From Bacteroidota bacterium (GTDB lineage: Bacteria; Bacteroidota; Bacteroidia; Bacteroidales; GCA-2748055): a stretch of DNA of 5,350 nucleotides. Location: NCBI GenBank assembly GCA_030642565.1, contig DAOWNM010000197.1:1-5350 (forward strand). Reading direction: 5' to 3'. The first letter of the stretch is position 1. Each line of letters begins with the position of its first letter. The notes under the pieces were generated by a model that had not been told where the DNA came from, searched no databases, and saw nothing but the letters and a program-made list of their open reading frames with translations. Shown here in pieces: positions 1 to 5,350 of this stretch. The position numbers and the translations under genes were made by a program.

Positions 1-1093
1 CGGGAAAGAGCCTCCACTCATAAGTGGTTCGCTTATCTGTCAGCTCAATCTCAAAAACAATGGTTCTGGGTTTCCCGCTTTTAAAGACGCTATCAAGGCC
101 CTCCTCCCACAGAGTCACCAGCTCTTCGGAAAAGACCCCCATTTCTCTGTGACTCCTGTTCAGGAACTCCTCCTTCGCTATACCGGTTTGGGACTCCACT
201 ACACTGTTCACATAGAGGAGCCTGAAGTTCCGGTCGAAACGCATGATCAGATCAGGAGAGTTTTCGGCCAGTGCCCTGAAATGCTCCTGCGATTCGATCA
301 GTGACTTTTCCAGACTCTTCTGTTTATTAATATCCCTGGTAACCAGCAGGATGTGGGGTTTTTTATCGATATGAACAACAGAAATTGAGATGAGGGTCCA
401 GAATCTTTCCCCCGATTTTGTAATGTTTCGCCATTCAAATGAAACCGGATCTCCAGCAGCTGCCGTTTTTATATACTCTCTGGCACGATCAATAGTATAC
501 CCCTCATCGGCCGCGGAAAAGGCATCCAGGTCCAGTGACTCCATATCCTTTTCCGATACCCCAAAGATCTCAAGTAACCGGAGATTATAATCTGCAATCT
601 TTCCGGATTTGAAATCTAAAAGAAGGATGCCGTCATAAGCCGAGTTAAAAATGGACATATACCTGTCCCTCGACTCTCTCACTGCACGCTCCGCCTCCTT
701 ACTCTGTTTGAAAAGGTTGGCATACTTCTGTGAAGAGTATACCGACGGAACAAGTTTATATAGCTGCTCCTTCGGTACGAAGTCCCAGACACCGGATTCA
801 AGTGTATTGGCTGCTTTCCTGATGTTCTTCTCCCCCACCAGGTAGATGAGAGGTATTTCTGACAGGTAGGGTTCCATCTCCTCCTCTATCATCAAGCGCA
901 AATGATCGGGCAGGTCAAAATCTGAGATGACCAGATCGGGAGGATCATCAATCAATCTCTTTCTTACCTGTTCACGCTCTTTGAGGTGGCCATGATGCAC
1001 ATCAAAGTTACCCTTTTTCAGGGTAGCTAATACATCATCAGACACCTGAGGGTCCAGGTACCAAAAACAGGTACTTAGTTTCAGACCGGCCAT
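1..1093 (-). CDS. Receiver-like/PAS/PAS signalling protein, 3' end outside window
   Basis: The frame is open from the ATG at 1093 to the window edge (364 codons, no stop). An in-frame TAA 24 bases upstream leaves this as the only ATG start; there is no clear Shine-Dalgarno. Residues about 4-118 resemble a response-regulator receiver: DLVISDFDLP puts the phospho-acceptor at Asp58 and DFVPKEQL supplies the conserved Lys108. However, the acidic pair expected before DP (Asp14-Pro15) reads Tyr12-Leu13, and the usual Thr/Ser after beta-4 is Val86 (IYLVGE). A helical linker (about 119-145) leads to a first PAS/PAC domain (about 143-260, FEWRNITKSGERFW then VTRDINKQK). A second PAS begins near 270 (FRALAENSPDLIMRFD) and is still open at the edge. 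By family knowledge, such N-termini usually precede a histidine kinase or another output domain; which one cannot be seen. It is probably cytoplasmic, as there are no membrane segments. It is divergent from cca. Confidence 0.88.
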   Translation of the reverse strand, partial: MAGLKLSTCFWYLDPQVSDDVLATLKKGNFDVHHGHLKEREQVRKRLIDDPPDLVISDFDLPDHLRLMIEEEMEPYLSEIPLIYLVGEKNIRKAANTLESGVWDFVPKEQLYKLVPSVYSSQKYANLFKQSKEAERAVRESRDRYMSIFNSAYDGILLLDFKSGKIADYNLRLLEIFGVSEKDMESLDLDAFSAADEGYTIDRAREYIKTAAAGDPVSFEWRNITKSGERFWTLISISVVHIDKKPHILLVTRDINKQKSLEKSLIESQEHFRALAENSPDLIMRFDRNFRLLYVNSVVESQTGIAKEEFLNRSHREMGVFSEELVTLWEEGLDSVFKSGKPRTIVFEIELTDKRTTYEWRLFP

Positions 1094-1123
1094 CTGGTTT
1101 GCTTCATTCCACGGTTATCGTTC

Positions 1124-1131
1124 GAAAAATA
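1124..1131 (-). promoter_or_regulatory. Possible -7 promoter element for the PAS signalling gene
   Basis: On the minus strand this reads TATTTTTC, which matches the Bacteroidota -7 consensus TAnnTTTG at every fixed position except the last. It lies about 30 bases before the ATG at 1093, a workable leader length. No convincing -33 TTTG is seen at the expected distance, and the spacer is AT-rich, so a chance match is quite possible. Confidence 0.25.
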
Positions 1132-1188
1132 GCTAAAAAATATTGAAACTCCATGATTTATAATGCAGTGATATTAAGTATTAGATTG

Positions 1189-1196
1189 TATTTTTG
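1189..1196 (+). promoter_or_regulatory. Probable -7 promoter element for cca
   Basis: TATTTTTG fits the Bacteroidota -7 consensus TAnnTTTG exactly. It sits 16 bases before the ATG at 1213, so transcription would begin around 1200-1205 with a leader of only about 8-13 bases. No clear -33 element is visible. The site lies inside the first 20 codons of the longest cca reading frame, which argues that translation does not begin at the upstream ATG at 1153. The same 11-mer (TATTTTTGTGG) at the same distance from a start codon recurs at 5147. Confidence 0.55.
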
Positions 1197-1212
1197 TGGC
1201 AGTACAAGCACT

Positions 1213-2658
1213 ATGAACCTTTCTGACCACCTGCACCATAAAGTCTTTCAGATCATTGCATCGGTTGCTGCTGAAGAACATACCCCTTCCTATGTGATTG
1301 GCGGATTTGTACGCGATCTGTTGATCGAAGGTGCCGGTAACACTCCAAAAGATATCGATATCGTAGTGATTGGAAGCGGAATCGAGATGGCTGAAAAGGT
1401 CAAACGCTCCATTGGTGAGGAGCTACCACTCACTGTATTTAAAAATTTCGGAACAGCCATGTTAAAATGGGGAGATACTGAAATTGAGTTTGTGGGTGCC
1501 CGGAAAGAGTCCTACAGGCGCAACTCCAGGAAACCCCTGGTGGAGAATGGCACCCTGGAGGATGATCAGAACCGGCGAGATTTTACAATCAATGCAATGG
1601 CAATCTCACTGAATCCGGATAGTTTTGGAGAGCTGTTGGATCCTTTTGGAGGGGTCAGACACCTGGAAGAGAAGGTTATTATCACCCCACTTGAACCGGG
1701 TAGTACTTTTTCGGACGACCCGCTGAGGATGTTAAGGGGCATCCGTTTTGCCACCAGCCTCGGGTTCGACATCGACCCGGCAACGCAAAACGCTATCCGT
1801 CATTACCGTGAACGAATCGGTATTGTGTCACAGGAGCGAATTACCGATGAACTTAATAAGATCATTGCAACAAAGCAGCCAGGCAAAGGCTTCCGGTTAC
1901 TGGATCAAACCGGGTTGCTTGAAATTATCTTTCCCGAGCTGCACCAGATGAAAGGTGTGGAGGAGGTAAATGAGCAGCTCCATAAAGACAACTTCCTTCA
2001 TACCCTGGAGGTACTTGATAATATCGCCCTGAAGACGGACGACCTGTGGCTCAGGTGGGCCGCACTGCTCCACGATATTGCCAAACCCCGGACCAGGAAG
2101 TATGAGCAGGGTACCGGGTGGACCTTCCATGCACATGAGTTTATCGGGGCCAAAATGATCCCGGGCATCTTCAGAAGATTGAAACTGCCACTCAATGAGA
2201 AGATGAAATATGTGCAGAAGCTGGTTCAACTCCACCTTCGCCCCATTGTCCTGTCGCAGGATATTGTCACCGATGCGGCTTTAAGACGACTGATCTTTGA
2301 TGCCGGAGAGGATCTGGAGGACCTGATGACCCTCTGTGAAGCAGATATTACCTCCAAAAACCAACGGACGGTAAAACGGCACCTGAGGAATTTCCAGATT
2401 GTGAGGGAGAAAATCATTGAGCTGGAGGAGCGGGATTCCATCCGCAACTTCCAGCCACCCATCTCAGGTAATGATATTCAAAAAGTATTCGGTATCCCGC
2501 CATCACGCCCGGTAGGCGAGATAAAGAATGCCATCAAGGAGGCTATTCTCGATGGTGAGATCCCCAACAATTTTGAGGCTGCCTGCCAGAAGATGCTTGA
2601 GGTTGGAGAAGCATTGGGACTCACCGTCCATCAGGAACTGAAAAAAGAGGATGAGTGA
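1213..2658 (+). CDS. cca: tRNA CCA nucleotidyltransferase with C-terminal HD domain
   Basis: This enzyme adds or repairs the 3'-terminal CCA of tRNAs from CTP and ATP in the cytoplasm; 481 residues from the chosen start. Class II nucleotidyltransferase motifs appear in order: GGFVRD (30-35), the metal-binding DID (47-49), EFVGARKESY (92-101), RRDFTINAMA (121-130, nucleotide-binding neck), DPLRMLRGIRFA (169-180) and QERITDEL (207-214). An HD-type domain follows with His263, HD at 287-288, His308 in HAHEFIGA, and Asp378 in EADITSKN. The C-terminus has PISGNDIQ (416-423). The HD-fused form of about 480 residues is usual in Bacteroidota. The reading frame also offers an ATG at 1153, but those 20 extra codons cover the -7 promoter element and read MIYNAVILSIRLYFCG, unlike a CCA-enzyme N-terminus; 1213 is preferred. 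The HD phosphohydrolase activity is inferred from family. The 3' end overlaps the convergent gene by 38 bp. Confidence 0.96.
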   Translation: MNLSDHLHHKVFQIIASVAAEEHTPSYVIGGFVRDLLIEGAGNTPKDIDIVVIGSGIEMAEKVKRSIGEELPLTVFKNFGTAMLKWGDTEIEFVGARKESYRRNSRKPLVENGTLEDDQNRRDFTINAMAISLNPDSFGELLDPFGGVRHLEEKVIITPLEPGSTFSDDPLRMLRGIRFATSLGFDIDPATQNAIRHYRERIGIVSQERITDELNKIIATKQPGKGFRLLDQTGLLEIIFPELHQMKGVEEVNEQLHKDNFLHTLEVLDNIALKTDDLWLRWAALLHDIAKPRTRKYEQGTGWTFHAHEFIGAKMIPGIFRRLKLPLNEKMKYVQKLVQLHLRPIVLSQDIVTDAALRRLIFDAGEDLEDLMTLCEADITSKNQRTVKRHLRNFQIVREKIIELEERDSIRNFQPPISGNDIQKVFGIPPSRPVGEIKNAIKEAILDGEIPNNFEAACQKMLEVGEALGLTVHQELKKEDE

Positions 2659-3625
2659 AATTCACCACCAGGGGCAGGTGATCGCTGATCCCTCCCCTGT
2701 AGAGATACCCTTCATAGGTTCGTTTGGGTTTTATCCCTCCAAATTGCAGATCCTCAGTCAATAATGAGGGGAGTTGAAGAGTGGTTACAGTAACCAGGTA
2801 TCGCTGTAACGATTGAGAAGCCAGGACCTGGTCAATAGGACTCCATTTACCCCTGTATTTATAGGTTCCCATCCCACCATCCGGATGGAGTGGCATGAGG
2901 GAGTCACCCCCAAACCTGGCATTTCTTAAAGGTTCCATGGAGTAACCCTTATACCCATCATTGAAATCGCCTGCTGCCAGGATCACCCCCCGACACCTGG
3001 CAGCATATACCGAATCCATGCAGTGCACCAGCTGTTTGGCCTGTATTCTCCTCAGCTGTGCCGTAGCACCTGCACCACTGTATTTGGAGAGCAGGTGTAC
3101 CAGGAACAGATCCAGGGTATCACCGTCCCAACAGAGAGTTATATGCAACATATCCCTGGTCGCAAGAACAGGGGGCCTGAATGGAACAGTCTCCCATTGA
3201 ACAACATCGATCCTCCCGGTTCGATAGAGGCAGGCCACATCCATTCCACGGTGGTCGGGCCCCTCCTTATGAAGGTAGCGGTAGTGGTATGGAGCCAGGA
3301 TGGGATGAGCGGTCAGTTCCTCCAGAACCATGGCATTTTCCACCTCACACAGGCCCACCAGTTCAGGAGGTTCCCCTCCGCCCGATGCAATAATCACCTT
3401 GGCCAGTGCAGTGAGTTTCTTACGGTACCTGGACCAGGTCCAGTGGCGGACCCCTTCTGGAGTAAACTCATCGTCGACTGGAAGAGAATCATTATCCGGA
3501 TAAAACAAATTCTCAGCATTGTACCAGACCAAACAGAGATCACCTCTGATACTGTTCTGGGCCTGCAACTCAAAGGCACTGTTAAAAATCAGCAAAAACA
3601 GGGCACACATAGTTGAGAGCCTCAT
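2621..3625 (-). CDS. Secreted endonuclease/exonuclease/phosphatase (EEP) family protein
   Basis: A 334-residue metal-dependent phosphoesterase-fold protein. The start at 3625 gives a clear Sec signal peptide (MRLSTMCALFLLIF, cleavage near AQ at 22-23). A longer frame from 3706 adds 27 residues that overlap the upstream gene and would bury the signal, so it was rejected. EEP motifs in order are YNAENLF (35-41), GLCEVEN with catalytic Glu94 (91-97), HRGMDVACLYR (125-135), VHLLSKYSG (176-184), AGDFND (218-223), SPIDQVLAS (262-270) and the C-terminal SDH (314-316) followed by LPL. All main catalytic residues (Asn36, Glu94, Asp220, Asn222, Asp315, His316) seem present, so it is probably active. 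Family members include DNases, nucleotidases and lipid phosphatases; the substrate is not predictable here. It acts outside the cytoplasm. It follows the lipoprotein gene by 34 bp, likely in one transcript, and its 3' end overlaps cca. Confidence 0.92.
   Translation of the reverse strand: MRLSTMCALFLLIFNSAFELQAQNSIRGDLCLVWYNAENLFYPDNDSLPVDDEFTPEGVRHWTWSRYRKKLTALAKVIIASGGGEPPELVGLCEVENAMVLEELTAHPILAPYHYRYLHKEGPDHRGMDVACLYRTGRIDVVQWETVPFRPPVLATRDMLHITLCWDGDTLDLFLVHLLSKYSGAGATAQLRRIQAKQLVHCMDSVYAARCRGVILAAGDFNDGYKGYSMEPLRNARFGGDSLMPLHPDGGMGTYKYRGKWSPIDQVLASQSLQRYLVTVTTLQLPSLLTEDLQFGGIKPKRTYEGYLYRGGISDHLPLVVNFTHPLFSVPDGR
2669..2699 (+). terminator. Strong hairpin just after cca, possible terminator without U-tract
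   Basis: CAGGGG (2669-2674) pairs with CCCCTG (2694-2699), AGG (2676-2678) with CCT (2691-2693), and GATC (2680-2683) with GATC (2687-2690). This gives 13 base pairs, two one-base bulges (2675 and 2679) and a 3-base loop. It begins 10 bases after the cca stop codon, a typical terminator position. No T-run follows on the plus strand, so it is not a canonical intrinsic terminator; it could instead protect the 3' end of the mRNA. The same bases encode residues about 310-319 of the opposite gene, including its SDH catalytic motif, so the symmetry may be accidental. Confidence 0.3.
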
Positions 3626-3659
3626 ATGAACTAGATGTCCGGAACCGTAACAGATCAGC

Positions 3660-5096
3660 CTATTCCCCGATCCTTTCATAGGCCCCCAGGTCGGGAGCAT
3701 CATCATCCAGCCTGCTGTTCCCGTTCAGATCGAAAGGAACCTCAACCGCATGGGCGGGCAGGCCCGCATCGATGGCAGGAGAGAGGGTATCCAGTTCATA
3801 GACCACCGGAATCGAATCGAACAGGGGATTTTCATTGTTGATAATATTGCTGAAGAGCGGATCCTCCAGGTAACGCAAACTATCCTCGTGAATGCGGGTC
3901 AGGCAATGGTCGAACAGGTAGTTGAGCTGCAGGTTGTTATAGCTGTCAATCAACAGTTCCATAGAGTGAGAACCGTAAATGATGGTGTTTCTGAATGCCG
4001 CATTTTCAAATATACCATCTTTATAGAGCACCGGCTTATTATCCTCATCATAGGTAACGAAATAGTCGGTGAGCACTAAAGCCGGCAGTTGCCTGTTGGA
4101 AAAACCGGAGGGCCAGTAGTTGGCAAATGTGCAGTGTGTAAAATCGTAATCCCCACCATGAATCAGGGCCAGACAACTCCCCCCGCAGTCGCCCACAACC
4201 AGGTTGGTCCCGGAAACAGCAGCATTCAATGCATAGATTCCGCTGGAACTCATACGGTTGATTATACTGTTGGAAATTTCCAGATCGGGCATCAATCCCG
4301 ACTCCGGAGTTGCACTGATCAGAACCCCTATGGTTCCATTCTGTATCTCTGTATGTGAGATCCGGTTGCTGTGACTGCTTCCCGAAAGGTATATCAGTCC
4401 CCACTGACCGGGAATATGGTCATAAAACTCCTCCAGCCGGTCCCCTCCAAACCAGACCGGCTCCTCCACTGTACCATTCACCTGCAAAGAGCCATCTACC
4501 CATATCATCGCATCCTTATGAAGATGCACCTTCACACCCGGATCGATGGTCAGAGAGGCCAGCGAATCCACATAGAGATAATCGATGATCAGGTAAGGTT
4601 TACCGGCCGGCCAGATGGTGGGCTGATCAATCTCCACTCCACCTATCATATGCACATCCTGTCCCCATGCGACCAGGTCGATATCCTGAAGGTTCCCATT
4701 GACCAGGAAAACGATGGAGTCCTGGATACGCAGAATATCATCAGAACCATTGGGATCGAGGGTAGCTTCCACAAAAACATACATGCTGTCGTGCGGAGCA
4801 ATTTCCAGATCGGAAAAACGAAGGCCCGATTCACCGTCCACATTGATCCTGAATACCGAAAATGCACCACCAGCCAGCCTGATATCATCGATCCTGATAA
4901 AATGGTTGTGGGGATTCTTCACTCTGAATGACTCGGTCACCGTTCCAATGGTGGTAAAAACAGTATCAAAAAAGAGGGTATCGATGGTAAATTCCAGTCG
5001 CGCTTCCTTATCTTCAATAAAATTACGCTCCGGCTGACATGAGAAAACAAGTGCCGCCGGGACCATGGCTACCAAAAAAAATCTGTGAATACCCAT
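3660..5096 (-). CDS. Beta-helix lipoprotein with C-terminal choice-of-anchor Q-like motif
   Basis: A 478-residue envelope protein of unknown substrate. The N-terminus (MGIHRFFLVAM, hydrophobic, ending LVFSC) is a lipoprotein signal with lipidated Cys20. Residues about 34-145 form a beta-rich domain with the pattern LFFDTVFTTIGTVTESF, LAGG, RINVDGESG and DSMYVFVEATLDP, which I recall from Bacteroidota surface lipoproteins. From about 170, short repeating strands (SLTIDPGVKVHLHKDAMIWV, then GSLQVNGTVEEPVWFGG) and later blocks such as HTEIQNGTIGVLI and NSIINRMSSSGIYAL indicate a right-handed parallel beta-helix. The tail carries SPAIDAG (439-445) and PDLGAYE (468-474), as in choice-of-anchor Q proteins. 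Just before it, DLNGNSRLDDD (456-466) is a possible calcium-binding loop. Beta-helices often bind or cleave polysaccharides, but no catalytic site is evident. It is the likely first gene of a two-gene unit with the EEP protein; anchoring in the outer membrane is inferred. Confidence 0.88.
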   Translation of the reverse strand: MGIHRFFLVAMVPAALVFSCQPERNFIEDKEARLEFTIDTLFFDTVFTTIGTVTESFRVKNPHNHFIRIDDIRLAGGAFSVFRINVDGESGLRFSDLEIAPHDSMYVFVEATLDPNGSDDILRIQDSIVFLVNGNLQDIDLVAWGQDVHMIGGVEIDQPTIWPAGKPYLIIDYLYVDSLASLTIDPGVKVHLHKDAMIWVDGSLQVNGTVEEPVWFGGDRLEEFYDHIPGQWGLIYLSGSSHSNRISHTEIQNGTIGVLISATPESGLMPDLEISNSIINRMSSSGIYALNAAVSGTNLVVGDCGGSCLALIHGGDYDFTHCTFANYWPSGFSNRQLPALVLTDYFVTYDEDNKPVLYKDGIFENAAFRNTIIYGSHSMELLIDSYNNLQLNYLFDHCLTRIHEDSLRYLEDPLFSNIINNENPLFDSIPVVYELDTLSPAIDAGLPAHAVEVPFDLNGNSRLDDDAPDLGAYERIGE

Positions 5097-5117
5097 CTGG
5101 TCGTTTTGTTCTTAACG

Positions 5118-5125
5118 CAAAAATG
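5118..5125 (-). promoter_or_regulatory. Possible -7 promoter element for lipoprotein/EEP unit
   Basis: The minus strand reads CATTTTTG, one mismatch from the Bacteroidota -7 consensus TAnnTTTG (first T replaced by C). It lies 21 bases before the ATG at 5096, a distance similar to that of the better plus-strand elements in this window. No -33 element is clear. The identification is tentative. Confidence 0.25.
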
Positions 5126-5146
5126 GGGAAAATAATATGAGAATGC

Positions 5147-5154
5147 TATTTTTG
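5147..5154 (+). promoter_or_regulatory. Probable -7 promoter element for the amidohydrolase gene
   Basis: TATTTTTG is an exact match to the Bacteroidota -7 consensus TAnnTTTG, 16 bases before the ATG at 5171. The extended 11-mer TATTTTTGTGG (5147-5157) and its 13-base distance to the start codon are identical to the cca promoter at 1189. No -33 motif is recognisable. The implied leader is very short, and it has no Shine-Dalgarno. Confidence 0.55.
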
Positions 5155-5170
5155 TGGTAAACCTTTGACC

Positions 5171-5350
5171 ATGCGCACTACCATCACCTTTTCTACAGTC
5201 ATACTATTGTTAATGATTAGTTGCAATGCCCAGAAGAGAGAGGCAGACCTGCTTCTGACCAACGGGAAAGTCTATACTGTTGATGCAGAGTTCAGCACAG
5301 CAGAAGCCATCGCCATCAGCGACCACCGGATTATTGCCGTTGGTACCTCC
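5171..5350 (+). CDS. Exported amidohydrolase, N-terminal 60 residues only
   Basis: The frame is open from the ATG at 5171 to the window end with no stop. The N-terminus is a signal sequence (RTTITFSTVILLLMISC) with a probable lipobox cysteine at 18; position -3 is Met, slightly off consensus, so cleavage by signal peptidase I after Ala20 remains possible. Residues 25-59 (ADLLLTNGKVYTVD, AEAIAISDHRIIAVGT) match the N-terminal beta-sandwich of metal-dependent amidohydrolases, most like the YtcJ-type Amidohydro_3 group, which hydrolyse amide or related bonds. The metal-binding His and Asp residues lie beyond the window, so activity and substrate cannot be judged. The start is supported by the signal peptide and by the -7 element 16 bases upstream. 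It is divergent from the lipoprotein/EEP unit across a 74-bp spacer and is probably located in the periplasm or on a membrane. Confidence 0.85.
   Translation, partial: MRTTITFSTVILLLMISCNAQKREADLLLTNGKVYTVDAEFSTAEAIAISDHRIIAVGTS

Noticed and set aside
1091..1098. Shared ACCAGATGG around the starts of the PAS gene (1093) and the lipoprotein gene (5096)
   Set aside because: It is a 9-base match that includes the start codon, with no Shine-Dalgarno character and differing flanks; most likely chance.
2640..2648. T-run on the minus strand (from the A-run 2640-2646) as a terminator tail for the EEP gene
   Set aside because: It lies more than 20 bases from the 2669-2699 hairpin and still inside the EEP coding sequence, so the hairpin and T-run do not form an intrinsic terminator.
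3023..3616. 197-codon plus-strand open frame opposite the EEP gene
   Set aside because: It lies wholly antisense to a gene with full catalytic motifs, its product shows no recognisable domain, and its composition looks like a reverse-frame shadow.
3626..3706. Upstream extension of the EEP protein (27 residues from an ATG at 3706)
   Set aside because: It overlaps the end of the lipoprotein gene and would place a clear signal peptide internally; the ATG at 3625 fits better.
4371..4931. 186-codon plus-strand open frame opposite the lipoprotein gene
   Set aside because: Antisense to a well-supported lipoprotein; no promoter element, no signal peptide and no recognisable motif.
1..5350. New defence, mobile or multi-gene system
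   Set aside because: No transposase, integrase, repeat array, attachment-site duplication or defence-type domain was seen. The genes belong to recognisable housekeeping, signalling and envelope families.

Overview
The window looks like chromosomal DNA of a member of the Bacteroidota. Three signals point there. Two genes have a TAnnTTTG-type -7 promoter element just upstream. None of the five starts has a convincing Shine-Dalgarno sequence. The protein set also fits: a CCA-adding enzyme fused to an HD domain, exported proteins with lipobox signal peptides, and a beta-helix lipoprotein ending in a PDLGAYE motif. Order and genus cannot be judged from the sequence.

Layout: (1) 1-1093, minus strand, the N-terminal 364 residues of a signalling protein (degenerate receiver, PAS, PAS) that runs off the left edge. 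(2) 1094-1212, a 119-bp AT-rich divergent spacer. (3) 1213-2658, plus strand, tRNA CCA nucleotidyltransferase (cca), with its start placed 20 codons inside the longest reading frame. (4) 2621-3625, minus strand, an exported endonuclease/exonuclease/phosphatase-fold protein whose 3' end overlaps that of cca by 38 bp. (5) 3660-5096, minus strand, a beta-helix lipoprotein 34 bp upstream of (4) and probably co-transcribed with it. (6) 5097-5170, a 74-bp divergent spacer. (7) 5171-5350, plus strand, the first 60 codons of an exported amidohydrolase that runs off the right edge. Coding density is very high and no gene-free stretch exceeds 119 bp.

Functionally this is a mix of housekeeping (tRNA 3'-end maturation), sensing (PAS protein) and envelope functions (lipoprotein, secreted phosphoesterase-fold enzyme, exported amidohydrolase). 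Only the lipoprotein/EEP pair looks like a transcription unit. I see no RNA genes, mobile elements, CRISPR arrays or defence genes, and no evidence of a new multi-gene system. The most useful observations are the identical TATTTTTGTGG-N13-ATG arrangement before cca and the amidohydrolase gene, the receiver domain lacking its metal-binding acidic pair, the convergent overlap, and a strong hairpin just past the cca stop inside the opposite gene's catalytic-motif codons.
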